A stretch of 64,000 bases of DNA from Henckelia pumila (taxonomy: Eukaryota; Streptophyta; Magnoliopsida; Lamiales; Gesneriaceae): NCBI RefSeq assembly GCF_033568475.1, contig NC_133122.1:180377449-180441448 (forward strand). Reading direction: 5' to 3'. The position numbers and the translations under genes are program-made. The notes beneath the pieces are model-generated. The model was not told where the DNA came from and searched no databases. It saw nothing but the letters and a program-made list of their open reading frames with translations. This document shows, one piece after another, positions 47,425 through 59,305 of the stretch. Each line of letters opens with the position of its first letter. Within the stretch, counting starts at the first letter, position 1.

Positions 47425-48972
47425 ATGAGTCCTCGTCGAGTGATAAACAGAAACACACTGCCAGTTATTCCTACGACTGAGCAAGCTAGCACTGAAGTTG
47501 ATCAGTTGGATGCTTCAGCGACTCCTATGGAAACCTTGCTGAAGAGGTTTCAGTCGTTCAATCCGCCGTTGTTGATGGGTTCAGAAAATCCAGTTGACTG
47601 CGAAAGTTGGTTGGATGATATTGATCAGTTGTTTGATTCCATTGACTACACCGATGACCGCCGAATCAGGTTAGTAGTTCATCAGCTGCGTGGTGGTGCT
47701 AAGAGCTGGTGGATCATGACTAAGAAAGCATTTGAGAGTACGGAAGTTAGTTGGACTCTTTTTAAATCTGAGTTTTATAAGCGGTTTTTCCCTATCTCGT
47801 ATCGTAAGGATAAAGGAGCAGAGTTTGCAAATTTGAAGCAAGGGAATCTGAACATCGAAGAGTACGTCGCCAAGTTTGATAGTCTGTTGCGTTTTGCACC
47901 ACTAATTGCCGGAGATGAAGAAGCTAAGGCAGATCAGTTCATAAATGGGTTGAACCCCGACGTCTTCACGTTGGTTAACACCAACAGGCATAACAACTTT
48001 GCGGATGCCATGAATCACGCAAAGGGAGCAGAAGCAGGCTTGTGGAGGCAAAGAGGTAATCAGGTGGCACCTCAGCAGCAGAGGCAGTATCAGAACCAAC
48101 CGTCTCAGTATCAGAATCAACCATCTCAGCATCAGTACCAGAACCATAGGTATGAAGGTGGTAGCAATTGGGGAAACAGAAAAGATCAGTACAAGGCAAG
48201 AGGTAAGCAGTTTAAGAGGCAAGGAAACAGTTCTTCCAGTTCCAGTGGTTCGAAGCAATTCGATTCAGGACCGAGTTCTGGGTCATCATCCTTGTACTGC
48301 AGCAAGTGTGGAGGAAGACACTCACCGGATCAGTGTGTGAGAGTCTTCGGTAATTGTAACACCTGTCAGTAACCGAGACACTTCTCTAAGGTGTGCCCTC
48401 AGCGTAACAGAGATAGAGCTTAGAGTGGAAGTTCATCTCAACCTACAACTCAACCCGAGAGGCAGTCTTTTGCAGTGCACTCTTTCCAGCCTCAGCAGCA
48501 GAACAGACAGGGAGGTAACTCTAGTGCGAACCAGCCTCCGAGACAGCAGGCATGAGTCTTTGCTTTGACAGAGGATCAGACTCAGGCGGCACCTGATGAT
48601 GTTATAGCAGGTAACTGTTCGATTCTTGGTCATTCTGCTCATGTTTTGATAGATACAGGTGCTTTCCATTCCTTTATCTCTGAGAAATTTATGTTATTAC
48701 ATGTTTTTTCTACTGAGTTGTTGCCTACAGTAGTAGCTTTTACTTCACCTTTGGGTGGAGGAATTGTTTCTATCAGATTAGTCAGGAACTGTGAACTGTG
48801 TTTTGAAGGAAATTTGTTATAATTCGACTGTATTGTACTTGGACTGTCAGATTTTGATTGTATTGTCGGTATAGATGCTTTAACCAAGTACAGGGCAACA
48901 GTCGATTGTTTTCTGAAAGTTGTCAAGTTCAGACCTGAAATGGCAGACTAGTGAAAATTCTTTGGTAAGGGT
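47425..48972 (+). pseudogene. Tekay-like gag and protease
   Basis: Starts MSPRRVINRNTLP and shares its frame with the pol part at 48991. Gag core: ESWLDDIDQLFDS, GGAKSWWIMTK and KRFFPISYRKDKGAEFANLK. Then a Gln-rich stretch, a zinc knuckle CNTCQ-stop-PRHFSKVC, and a protease with LIDTGAFHSFIS (Phe replaces the usual Ser). In-frame stops are at 48370 (TAA), 48421 (TAG), 48553 (TGA), 48820 (TAA), 48949 (TAG) and 48952 (TGA). Five of the six fit C-to-T or G-to-A change of Gln, Arg or Trp codons. Confidence 0.9.
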
Positions 48973-48990
48973 TCTCGATCTAGAATTCCT

Positions 48991-51981
48991 TTGATTTCAG
49001 TGTTATCTATGACTCGTTTGCTACAGAGAGGTGCAGAAGGATTTTTGGTTTATGCGGTTGATGTACTGAAATCTAGCCCAGCTTTGGTAGATTTACCGGT
49101 GGTTAGAGAATTTGCTGATGTGTTTCCGGAAGATGTTCCTGGTTTGCCACCTATTCGAGAAATCGAATTCAGCATTGACTTAGTGCCAGGTACTCAACCT
49201 ATCTCCAAAGCTCCGTATCGTATGGCACTTATTGAATTGAGAGAGTTGAAGGAGCAGCTTGAGGATTTGATTTCCAAGGGGTACATCAGACCTAGTGTAT
49301 CGCCTTGGGGTGCTCCTGTGCTTTTTGTTCGGAAGAAGGATTGTTCTATGCGGCTCTGTATCGATTACCGCCAATTGAATAAGGCTACAGTTAACAGGTA
49401 TCTTTTACCCCGAATAGATGACCTTTTTGATCAGCTGCAGGGTTCTTCTGTCTACTCTAAGATTGATCTGAGGTCAGGTTATCACCAGTTGAGAGTGCGA
49501 GAGGAAGAAATTCCTAAGACCACATTCAGAACGAGGTATGGTCACTTTGAGTTTATAGTCATGTCATTCGGTTTGACTAATGCTCCCGCGGTTTTTATGG
49601 GATTGATGAACCGTATCTTTCAGCGCTATCTAGATGAGTTCGTCATTATCTTCATCGATGATATTCTTATCTATTCAAAGAACCGTACTAACCATGCAGA
49701 GCACTTGAGGACCGTATTGCAGATTTTGCGAGTTGAGCAGTTGTTTGTCAAGCTGTCTAAATATGAATTCTGGTTAGATCGAATTGTCTTTCTCGGTCAC
49801 ATTATTTCTGAAGATGGGATTTTTGTCGATCCCAGCAAGATTGAAGCAGTTATGAATTGGCCTAGACCTACTTCAGTGCCGGAGATCCGAAGCTTCATGG
49901 GTTTAGCTGGTTATTACCGTCGTTTCATCGAGGGTTTCTCGTCTATTGCCAAACCAATTACCCAGCTGACTCAGAAGAATGCGCCTTTTGTCTGGACTGC
50001 AGATTGTGAGGCTAGCTTTGTTGATCTGAAGAGGAGACTGACCAATGCTCCGATTCTTTCTATTCCGAAGGGTACTGGAGGTTTCACAGTCTATTGTGAT
50101 GCTTCTAACCGAGGCTTGGGTTGTGTTCTTATGCAGCATAAGCATGTGATAGCGTATGCATCGAGGCAGCTGAAACTGCACGAGACTCGTTATCCGGTTC
50201 ATAATCTCGAACTAGCTGCGATCGTCTTTGCTCTGAAGATCTGGCGTCACTATCTTTATGGTGAGTCTTTCGAGATCTTCTCTGACCATAAGAGCCTTAA
50301 GTACTTGTTTTCACAGGCAGAACTGAATATGAGGCAGAGAAGATGGTTAGATCTGTTGAAGGATTTCGACTGTGAAATCAAGTATTATCCGGGAAAGTCA
50401 AATGCAGTTGCAGATGCTTTGAGCCGAAAGCTATGTTCTTTATCTTTTTCTACTATTGGTGTTTCTCAGTTGATCGATGATTGTTGCACTTCTGGTTTAG
50501 AGTTTGAAACAGATAGGAAGACTATCAGAGTGTTTGCTATTCAAGCCGAGCCGGAGTTGTTTGTTGCAATCAGAGGAGCACAGAAGTCTGAGCCGAGCAT
50601 TCAGGTTTCAGTAGAGAAAGTCAGATCGGGACATCAGTCTGAATTCCAGGTTAGAGATGATGTTTTGTTTGTGAATAACCGTGTTGTTGTGCCTGATATT
50701 TCGGAATTGAGACAGCGTATTCTCCGAGAGGCTCATTGCAGTCGGTTTAGTATTCATCCTGGAGGTCGTAAGATGTACAACGATCTGAAGATTCAGTTCT
50801 GGTGGAAGAGAATGAAGAGCGACATCGCGAGGTTTGTATCTCGGTGTTTGAACTGCCAGCAAGTAAAAGCAGAGCGGAAGCGACCAGGAGGTCTTTTGCA
50901 CAGTCTATCTGTTCCTGAATGGAAATGGGATCACATTTCTATGGATTTTGTCACAAAGCTACCACGATCCGTTCGAGGATGTGATGCTATTTGGGTAGTG
51001 ATCGACCGATTGACAAAGTCTGCTTGTTTTATTCCGTACCGGATGACGTATCGTCACGATCAGATGGCTGAATTGTATGTTAGCAATGTTGTGAGATTGC
51101 ATGGGGTGCCGAAGTCGATTGTTTCAGACAGAGATCCTAGATTCACTTCGCATTTCTGGCATAGTCTTCAGGGGGCACTTGGTACTCGATTGCATCTGAG
51201 TACAGCTTATCATCCTCAGACGGATGGACAGTCAGAGCGGACTATTCAGACGTTAGAGGATATGCTGCGAGCGGTAGTGCTAGACTTTGGCACTAGTTGG
51301 CAGGATTCCTTGCCTCTTGTCGAGTTTTCTTACAACAACAGCTTCCAAGCGAGTATCGGTATGGCGCCTTTTGAGGCATTGTACGGTAAGAGATGCCGAT
51401 CTCCGTTGTTTTGGGATGACTTATCCGAGTCACCAGATTTGGGACCGGATATGCTTAGAGATATGGCAGAGCAGGTTAAGATCATTCAGACTAGAATGAA
51501 GTCAGCTCAAGATAGACAGGCGAAGTATGCGAACGTCAGACGTAGACCTCTGAGTTTTGAGCAGGGAGACCGCGTTTTCCTTAAGATTTCTCCGTTCAGA
51601 GGCACCGTTAGATTCGGTAAGAGAGGGAAGTTATCTCCGAGATTCATCGGGCCATACGAGATTCTCGAGAAGATAGGCGATCTTGCCTACAGGCTTGCAC
51701 TTCCTCCGTCTTTATCTGGTATTCACGACGTTTTTCACGTCTCTATGCTGCGAAAGTATCATCCGGATCCTTCTCATATCCTTCAACCTGATGAAGCCGA
51801 GTTAGACGAGACTCTGAGCTATTTTGAACGACAGATTCAGATCCTTGATCGGAAAGAAAAGCAACTCAGAACCAAGTTGATTCCGTTGGTGAAAGTGCAG
51901 TGGAGCCGTCACGGAGTCGAGGAAGCGACTTGGGAGACAGAGTCTAACATGAGACAGCGTTTTCCAGAGTTATTCGGATGA
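48991..51981 (+). CDS. Tekay-like pol: RT, RNase H, integrase, chromodomain (open)
   Basis: 996 open codons, in frame with the broken gag-protease, so a fragment of the former gag-pol protein rather than a separate gene. [36 protein letters not shown] and catalytic FIDDILIYS. RNase [27 protein letters not shown] and SDHKSLKYL. Integrase: His-His/Cys-Cys finger ([20 protein letters not shown]) and the acidic triad in [17 protein letters not shown] and [12 protein letters not shown]; then FIGPYEIL. The last 55 residues form a chromodomain ([17 protein letters not shown]), which in this group guides integration to heterochromatin. All catalytic residues are present, but without gag and protease it cannot move alone. 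Confidence 0.93.
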   Translation: MISVLSMTRLLQRGAEGFLVYAVDVLKSSPALVDLPVVREFADVFPEDVPGLPPIREIEFSIDLVPGTQPISKAPYRMALIELRELKEQLEDLISKGYIRPSVSPWGAPVLFVRKKDCSMRLCIDYRQLNKATVNRYLLPRIDDLFDQLQGSSVYSKIDLRSGYHQLRVREEEIPKTTFRTRYGHFEFIVMSFGLTNAPAVFMGLMNRIFQRYLDEFVIIFIDDILIYSKNRTNHAEHLRTVLQILRVEQLFVKLSKYEFWLDRIVFLGHIISEDGIFVDPSKIEAVMNWPRPTSVPEIRSFMGLAGYYRRFIEGFSSIAKPITQLTQKNAPFVWTADCEASFVDLKRRLTNAPILSIPKGTGGFTVYCDASNRGLGCVLMQHKHVIAYASRQLKLHETRYPVHNLELAAIVFALKIWRHYLYGESFEIFSDHKSLKYLFSQAELNMRQRRWLDLLKDFDCEIKYYPGKSNAVADALSRKLCSLSFSTIGVSQLIDDCCTSGLEFETDRKTIRVFAIQAEPELFVAIRGAQKSEPSIQVSVEKVRSGHQSEFQVRDDVLFVNNRVVVPDISELRQRILREAHCSRFSIHPGGRKMYNDLKIQFWWKRMKSDIARFVSRCLNCQQVKAERKRPGGLLHSLSVPEWKWDHISMDFVTKLPRSVRGCDAIWVVIDRLTKSACFIPYRMTYRHDQMAELYVSNVVRLHGVPKSIVSDRDPRFTSHFWHSLQGALGTRLHLSTAYHPQTDGQSERTIQTLEDMLRAVVLDFGTSWQDSLPLVEFSYNNSFQASIGMAPFEALYGKRCRSPLFWDDLSESPDLGPDMLRDMAEQVKIIQTRMKSAQDRQAKYANVRRRPLSFEQGDRVFLKISPFRGTVRFGKRGKLSPRFIGPYEILEKIGDLAYRLALPPSLSGIHDVFHVSMLRKYHPDPSHILQPDEAELDETLSYFERQIQILDRKEKQLRTKLIPLVKVQWSRHGVEEATWETESNMRQRFPELFG

Positions 51982-52079
51982 CGTGAGTTCTTCTTACTTT
52001 CTTTAGTTCTTTATTCTATCTTATGAGTTGTGGTTCTCGTTGATTTCGAGGACGAAATCTCTTCTTAGTAGGGGAGAAT

Positions 52080-54142
52080 TGTAACGCCCTGTTTTTATCT
52101 TAAATGAGTTAATCGGAGATTACAGAGTTCACGAGTAGACTTGATTTTGATCAGGGTCCTTTTTGCAAATTTTGGAAATTTCAGGGACTAAAATGCAAAT
52201 ATGAGATTTTATATATTATCTACACTTAGATTTTTATTTGAGAAGTCTCCTCTTCCTCCCCAAACCGTGAAGCACCATTGAAGCTTGGGGAAACGCCTTT
52301 CAAGCTTTTCCAATCTCGGTTTCCGGTCGATCCGTCCGTTAGAAATTATTTCTGAAGGCAGATTAGTGATCACTGCAGTGAGAGCTCCGTTATACCGTAA
52401 GTATTTCTCCGATCGGATATGTTTTGTTTTTCGGAGGTTGTTAGAATCGATCTAGATTCGAGTATGTTGTTCTCGACAGAGTTCTGATCGTTTATTACCT
52501 GTCGGTTTTGAAATAGAGCGACGTTCGGATTTTTTTATGATTTTTGGAAACCATTTTCAAAAATGTGGGTTTTGAGATTTGTTGGGATTGCCTTGTTGTT
52601 GTTGTATTAGCATTGAATTGAGTTGATATCGGTAATGAACTGCTGTCTGCGTTTCCGGTTTGTTCAGTTTATAGCCGTTATGCCGTCGGTTTGAGTTTTG
52701 GAGATTTGAACCGTTTTTGAAGTTGTTGAACTTGGCTTGTAAGTTGATCTTGGTTATTGATCTTGTATTTCATCTGGAAAGATTCGTTTGGAGTTTGTCA
52801 AGCCAGAGTTAACAGCGTTTTGATCGTCAAGAGTTGGACGAAGATCGGTAAAGAGTTTTACCTTGAGCCTTGTTGTTGTTTAGATTAGTTAGAATTTGAT
52901 ACCATCTTTTGTTGTAGTTTTCCAGAGATTGGAACTACTTGCCTTGAAAGGTAAAAGCAGTCATCGTCGCGGGATAGCATACTCGGGACTGTTGGTTCTC
53001 GATTTTTCCCTTTTAAATCACATATTGCATCAATACTTGTTCTAGCATGTGGAACTTGTATGTGTTGGTTGATTGAGTTTCGTTATGTGACTTTTGCTTA
53101 TATTTATGCTATGCATTCATCTTGAACCTACTTTGTTTACAGCGGGCAAAACCGCCCTTATTGTTTTAGACGTTTGGGAACTATGATTGAGTGGCCTAGG
53201 TCCTAGTCCTTTCGCCTAGTGCTAGCATACTCATTATGGTTGCTCAAAGTCTAGAGGAGTGGGATACGTGGCACCACCTCGATTGGGAGAGTCGGTGAGT
53301 TGTTACGTGATCTCATCCTCGAGATCCCAAAAGCACAGCAGCAATCCCTCGTTTATCAGATTTGATAACCCGTTTTAAAGACATGCATTCATTACGTTAA
53401 CATTGATTACTTGTTACCTTGAAAGCATGTTTATTGAATTTATTACTTGCTATGTTGCTTTTACTGGGATTATCTTTCTCACCGGTTTATCCGGCTGTTG
53501 CTTTGTTTTGTATGTGTACTTGACAACAGGTGGGGCAGGACCAAGTCAGCGAAGGCCTGGTTAGCAACAAGAGGGAGAGCTAGTAGTGAGACTCGGTTTA
53601 GAAGTCGTGTCAGCATGTCTACCTAGTTGTATTTGAACATGTTTAGATATCGAACTTCGTTATGTTATTGTATTGTTTATGCGAGCTGTGTTGAAAGTTT
53701 GTCGTTACAAATCCAATACTTTTGAGCGGTTGTGTAACCCTAGAATTTCATGTATTAGTTGGAGAACTTGTGATTGTAATGCATGGTAAAATGTTGTTGG
53801 TTTTGGACTCAAGTTCTAGCATGATTTCTGCTGTTTTGCTCTGTTTTTGTCACCGCTCGATCCGCAAGATCTTGCAGATCGAGCGAGGGCATTTTGATGC
53901 AGTTTCTGTTTTGGAAATTTTGTGGCTCGCTCGATCCGCAAGATCTTACGGATCGAGCGAGGGATGGTTTTCTCGGGCAGAACCTTTTGAGTTTTTGGCT
54001 TGCTCGATCGGTAAGATCTTACCGATCGAGCGAGGTATTATTTCAAAAAAAAAAAAAAATCTTATTGCTTTTAACCTTTGGTTATTGTATGCCTTATTGT
54101 TGTTTAATCCCGAGATTAGTTGTTTGGAATCGAGGTCTCACA
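52080..54142 (+). repeat. Tekay-like 3' LTR
   Basis: Mirrors the 5' LTR with sparse substitutions. Its palindromes lie at 53854-53885, 53928-53959 and 54001-54032, the last with its first arm base changed (TGCTCG for CGCTCG). Ends TCTCACA followed by the target duplication CAAGA. Confidence 0.95.
53854..54032 (+). repeat. Triple palindrome array, Tekay-like 3' LTR
   Basis: Same three palindromes as in the 5' LTR, with substitutions in the first (TTGCAGATC for TTGCGGATC) and third. Two of the changes fall at CG sites, consistent with methylation-driven decay. Confidence 0.9.
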
Positions 54143-55110
54143 CAAGATCACCCCAATACTTCATGAACTTACTCTCCATTCTATAAGCAACTTCTTGCAA
54201 TGAAGGCTCCGTAAAGTCAAGCATTGTCTCATCAATTACTGTTTTCATTGAAATTATTTTCTCCCAAATCAAGGTTGATGTAGTTATCTTGCTAGCACTA
54301 AGTTGCAATGTAGTATCATGAAATCTCTTGAGAAAATTGACAAAGACTTGTGCCTTCTCCCAATCATTTTCTGTAGGAGGCCCCACTCTCTTTTTCTTCA
54401 CCGAACCATCAATCTCCTCAAAGTATTCAGCAAATTGTGCATTCTCTGTCATCCTACCAAACACCTTCTTAAACTTGTATGCAACAGAAAGCATTGTATA
54501 GGTGGAATTCCACCTTGTAGGCACATCCATTGGAACGGTTGACATTCTGTCCATCTTCAATAAGATAGCACACTCTCTAAATTGGTCCTACCTTGCCCTA
54601 GAAGAATGAATATACTTCACACAGTTTCTAATAGACTCAACCGACTCATTAAGAAATTTCAGCCCACTCTTGACAATCAAATTTATAATATGACAACAAC
54701 ATCTCAAATGCAAGTACTTACCATCAAATAATAGAGTGCCCATTTCCTTTAGCCTCTTTCCCATGTACTCCACCGCTTTATCATTCGTGCTAGAATTATC
54801 AACCGTTATGGTGAAAACTTTATCTATCCCCCAGTCGCTCAAACATGTTTCTAAAACTTTATCGATATCATCTCCTTTGTGAGAGGTGATCTTGGTGAAA
54901 TTTATTATTCTCTTATGCAATTTTCAATCATCATCTAAGAAATGAGCAGTAATAACCATATAGTTAATATTCTGAATTGAAGTCCAAGTATCAGTTGTGA
55001 TACTTACCCTTTGATCACCAATGACACTCTTTATCTTAGCTACTTCGACTGCATACAAATCCCACACAAGAGAACATATCATTCATTTGACATTAAATAA
55101 GTAAATCAAT
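54143..55110 (-). pseudogene. hAT transposase, N-terminal and middle part
   Basis: Read from about 55110 downward: TTDTWTSIQNINYMVITAHF (first catalytic Asp region), TKITSHKGDDIDKVLE, ITVDNSSTNDKAVEYM (second Asp), LRCCCHIINLIV, a stop after HSSRAR near 54588, then DVPTRWNSTYTML and the helical part up to KYWGDL, where the Tekay-like element is inserted. The N-terminal BED zinc finger expected of plant hATs is not visible. A stop and the missing N-terminus make it non-functional. Confidence 0.87.
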
Positions 55111-56587
55111 ACGAATTAGAGGAAGAACTCGACTGAGAAACTGAATTAGCGTGCTGTTTTTGTCACATGTAAGATAAAAATAAATGTAACAGAGACCCTT
55201 GACAAATATTTGAGGGAAAAACACGGCCTATGGACTGTTATCAATTTTAGAAACATTCACTTAATCGACCATACTATAGTTGCTTCATTCGTTATCACAT
55301 AACAACTAAAAATTAATGAAGGAACATATAGTACTCCTTAATAAATATCTACCGAGAAGACAAAATTTAAATAATAAAAAAAGTTCCCTTAAAAAACAAG
55401 AAAAGTGATATATATATTTCTATCATGAGCAGAAGCCGGAGCTTTCAAGTACAATTTCACTACAAACAAAAGCTTCTCCCTCTCCATTGGTTTTTTTCAC
55501 AAACAAAATAGAGTAAAAAAGAAATGTAAAACTCCTTACGGGTAAATTTTTGTCACTGAAAATCTAGAATGCAACAATTCACGGGGAACAAAGCCAAAAC
55601 AAGTTTCCTGCGATATAAAAAAACCAATGCATCAATTACTCAACAAATAACATACAATAATTTGATCCTAAGAGATATTAATCAATAAAGAATAAAGCAT
55701 ATAAAGCAATAGCAACTTACGAAAAAAGTTCCCAATTTTAAGACCTTTAATTGAATGCATATAATATACATGTATATCCTTATTCGCTTAGCTGGGCCAT
55801 GATATCATATAAATTATCATAAATTCATTATAGAATAAAAGGTAAAAGCATTTTAAAAACAAACAATCTCAATCACTAACTACTTAATAAATGGATAACC
55901 ATTAGATTTTAGTTTCTCATCTAGAACGCAAACTTATCCAAACTGCCTCATGTTCATGTCCTAATCCCGTTGTTTGAGTTTTTTTTGTAAAAACATCACA
56001 AATTACTTTCCCATCGTAAATTGGTCAAAATTTGTAAAAATTAAATCGGGTTTCAAAGCTGAGAAAGAGGCATAGCAACACATATATAGGAGAATCATAA
56101 AGAAAACAAGATGAAGTAAAATCGACACCACCAATTTCAGATTAAAAATCAACTAAAATCAAATAACCTAAAAGCTTATCTGTGTTGACCAACATGATTG
56201 CAAAACCCAGCCGTGAATCGCAACCCACTAGGCCACTAATAGTCTACCACAAGCAATCGATCGAACATCGAAAGTCAGATTTTGAATTTTTCGATTGCGA
56301 GATTGTGAAATCTCCTATGCCGTCAAATGTGAAGACAACTTAGACATGGAAAGTTGGAAATGGGAAACCTAATCTGTCTACTTAAAATAATATTATTAAT
56401 ATATAAAAATAATATTAAAATATAATCGGGTCGGGACGGGATTCCCGTCGGGAACAAAAATAATACCCGACCCATTTCCCGAACTTTATCGGGACGGGAA
56501 AAATCCCGATATTTTGGGTCGGGATAATTTCGGGTCGGGAATGGGACGGGATTCGGGTCGGGATTTCGGGGTTTTTTACCAGCCCTA
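55111..56587 (-). other. hAT 5' flank, no coding sequence recognised
   Basis: AT-rich. The BED-finger exon should lie here but cannot be found, so it is deleted or decayed. 56410-56587 carries the GGGTCGGGA-rich subterminal repeat. Confidence 0.5.
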
Positions 56588-57222
56588 ATACAAACTATAG
56601 CTAAATTAAAATTCAAATCCGTAATTGTTTGAATTAACTAATTTGTGAAGCAACTACCCTTAATATTTTCTGCTGTTGAATTTATTAAGTCGTAAGGTCA
56701 ACTCTTGACTAGGCTAAATACAATCGCTGGTGTTTGTGTTGTCTAAATTCGTCAGTTTTACTTGTTTGAATGCTACCTTAGATTTAAATATAGATCGCTG
56801 GAATCCGGATTAATTTATTGGTAAGGGTTAATTTAGAACGCTGGTGTCTAATTAACTAAGCTTAAGATGAAACAGGAATTTGATTTTCAATGATGAATAT
56901 TCGATAGGATTAATTATTTTTAGGGAATCGATGATTGAATGAATGAATATCAAGGGTGTAGTCGACCGATACCAAGACTTGTCTCTTATTGATTTCTCCA
57001 ATTTAATTCTCAATCTTGCATGATAGTGATAATATTTAAATTTTATTTGTTTGAAATTCTAGTAGTTAAGTTCCAACATTCAAAACCCCCTTTAATTTAT
57101 TTAGAACACATTAAATTTACCTTTCCTCGTGGGAACGATCCCTACTCACACAACTACATTATCGTGGTTATCTGATTGAGTTGGGTAATTTGGGCGTGAC
57201 GCGACTTAGCACTACCAAAAAC

Positions 57223-58226
57223 AATCTGGATGATGTTTGAGGACGTGTTGTGGCGCGCGATCCCTTTCCCTCACCTGAAGATGTGTTTGCAGAAGTAAGG
57301 CGGGAGGAAATGCGTCGCAAAGGTATGCTACCTGATGACCATAACCTTTCTCCAGCAGTTTCTGAAGTCTCTGCTCTTGTCTTCAACAAATATTCAAACC
57401 AGAATCAACGTCATGGGAAGCGTCCCTGGTGTGATCACTGTAATCGTCCTGGTCACACCAAGGATAAGTGATGGGAAATATATGGAAAAGCACCAAATTG
57501 GCAGCCTAAAAAAAGGAATGACAGTCGTGCACTTCAAATTCAATCCACCCAAGAGCAGCTGCCCACTTCTGGAAATGCAACACCATTCACTAAGGAACAC
57601 ATTGAGCAGATTGAGGAATATTATCGTCTTCTTCGCCAATCTTCCCTTAATCCTTCCCCTAGTCCTACTGTTAGGTCGTGCTCTCTAACCCAATCTGGTA
57701 ATACTCACTCTATTTTTCATTCTAGCGTTAAAAATTGTTTGATTGTGGACTCCGAAGCGTCCGACCATATGACAAGAGACTCTCGTTTGTTTTGCACTTA
57801 TACTCCATGTTATAGCCGTACAACTGTGAAAATTGCAAATGGTTCCTTGTCTTGTGTTGATGTAATGGGAGATGTTCGATTATATAATAATATTCTGCTA
57901 AAGTCTGTTCTTCACGTACCTACATTGACATGCAACTTGATCTTAATTAGCAAACTGACCTTTGACAACAACTGCATTGCTAAGTTTTTCGCTCTTTCGT
58001 GTCAATTTCAGGATCTACCTTCGGGGAAGACGATTGGCAGTGCTAGGACTCTCAATGGTCTTTACTACTTTGAGAATGTTTCGTCGAATTGCAGTCAGTC
58101 TCTAGTGTCTACAGTTGTTTCTGATTCAGATTCTAGTCTTAAGAACATTATGTTGTTGCATTTCAGACTTGGTCACCCTAGTTTTGCTTATTTGAAATGC
58201 TTGTTTTCCAACTCTTTTTATTAATA
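57223..58226 (+). pseudogene. Copia gag end, protease and pre-integrase domain
   Basis: Resumes the copia frame after the Athila: NLDDV, a TGA (Arg in relatives), then VVARDPFPSPEDVFAEVRR. The zinc knuckle CDHCNRPGHTKDK ends in TGA (57469-57471) where its last Cys belongs. Protease reads LIVDSEASDHMT, with Glu for the usual catalytic Gly neighbour. The pre-integrase domain shows LLHFRLGHPSFAYLK. A frame change follows at about 58220. Confidence 0.85.
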
Positions 58227-58229
58227 AAG

Positions 58230-59239
58230 ATCTTGATTCATTGTCTTGTGAAGTGTGTAAATTAGCAAAACATACACGGGTCACTTACTCTCCCAAGCCC
58301 TACGTTCCATCTAGTCCTTTTTCCCTCATCCACAGTGACTTATGGGGCCCCTAGAAAATCAGTACACCTCATGGAAAACGTTGGTTTATAACTTTCATAG
58401 ATGATCACACACGGGTTACATGAGTTTATCTCCTTCAAAACAAATCAGACACTGCCCATATTTTCAAAGAATTCCATAAGATGGTACAAACTCAGTTCCA
58501 CACCGAAATTCGCATGTTTCGTATTGATAATGGCAAGGAATACTTCAATAGCATTCTTGGAAATTATCTGTTGGAACATGGGATTATACACCAAAACTAT
58601 TGTGTTGATACACCACAACAAAATGGAATTTTTGAACGGAAAAATCGTCATTTGTTTGAAGTCGCTCGTGCTCTCATGTTTGGTATGCATACTCCTACAT
58701 ACCTGTGGGGGGATGCTGTCCTTGCAGCTGCTTTTCTTATAAACCGATTACCTAGTCGTCCATTAAACTTTGCCACACCACTGTCACTCCTTGCGTCTCA
58801 ATTCCCTCACGTTTCCCACTCTCCTCTTCCCTTAAAAACATTTGGGTGTACATCCTTTGTCCATATTCATGCCCAAAATCATGGCAAACTTGATCCTCGA
58901 TCCATAAAAACCATTTTTGTTGGTTACTCTCCAACTCAGAAAGGGTACCGCTGTTACTGTCCACAAACCAGAAAATCTTATGTTTCTCGAGATGTGACCT
59001 TCTTCGAGGACACTCCATATTCTTCTCCAACTTTGATTCAGGGGGAGACATCTGATAAAGCCTGTTGGAACACCATACCACTTCTTGGTGACAATTTAAA
59101 TTTAGACACTACAACTAGTTCTATTCCTGATGCAACTATGACCACCACTCCCATCAACACTGTCCCAATAACAGAACTAAGGGTCGAACAAACTTCACCA
59201 CCGGTTGGCCAAAATTCAGAACCAAAATTGCAGGTATAA
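58230..59239 (+). pseudogene. Copia integrase
   Basis: Parts seen: CEVCKLAKHTR (zinc finger end), IHSDLWGP followed by TAG, FIDDHTRVT followed by TGA (Trp in relatives), then an open frame from 58481. The open part has FRIDNGKEYFN, TPQQNGIFERKNRH and the C-terminal GCTSFVHIHAQNHGKLDPRS and FVGYSPTQKGYRCY. The three acidic residues (SD, ID, FE) are present, but stops and a frame change break the protein. Confidence 0.85.
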
Positions 59240-59305
59240 TCCCGACGAAAAAACTCTTAAAATAAATACATTGGAAATCCACAAAACAACCAAGCATCTG
59301 AACCG

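Larger units (their letters stand above)
45052..54142 (+). mobile_element. Tekay/Del-like chromovirus (Ty3/gypsy), nested in the hAT
   Basis: Flanked by the perfect 5-bp duplication CAAGA (45047-45051 and 54143-54147). LTRs are 45052-47124 (2073 bp) and 52080-54142 (2063 bp); the main length difference is a 10-bp gap near the start. Primer-binding site TGGTATCAGAGC at 47130-47141; purine tract AGGGGAGAA before 52080. The internal region is one long frame with gag, protease, RT, RNase H, integrase and a C-terminal chromodomain, broken only in gag and protease. Confidence 0.95.
43333..56587 (-). mobile_element. hAT transposon, nested in the Athila 3' LTR
   Basis: Ends TAGGGGTGGG (43333) and ACCAGCCCTA (56587) form short inverted repeats. 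Subterminal DNA is rich in GGGTCGGGAC words on both sides. The 8-bp target duplication is ATATAAAC (43325-43332) and ATACAAAC (56588-56595), one mismatch. The transposase lies on the minus strand and is itself split by a Tekay-like retrotransposon. Without that insert the element is about 4.2 kb. Confidence 0.9.
32287..57217 (+). mobile_element. Athila-like Ty3/gypsy element, nested in copia
   Basis: LTRs are 32287-33655 (1369 bp) and 42587-57217. The latter is interrupted by a hAT element and is 1368 bp without it. Target duplication is ACAAC (32282-32286) and AAAAC (57218-57222), one mismatch. The primer-binding site TGGCGCCGTTGCCGGGTAAC (33661-33680), typical of Athila, and the polypurine tract GTGTGGGGGTATT before 42587 support the borders. 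Order: LTR, gag, protease, RT, RNase H, integrase, 3' ORF, LTR. Confidence 0.92.
42587..57217 (+). repeat. Athila 3' LTR, interrupted by a hAT element
   Basis: Left part 42587-43332, right part 56588-57217. It carries the hairpin array (words at 42781, 42856, 42930). Removing the hAT and one copy of its duplication restores an LTR of 1368 bp matching the 5' LTR. Confidence 0.92.
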
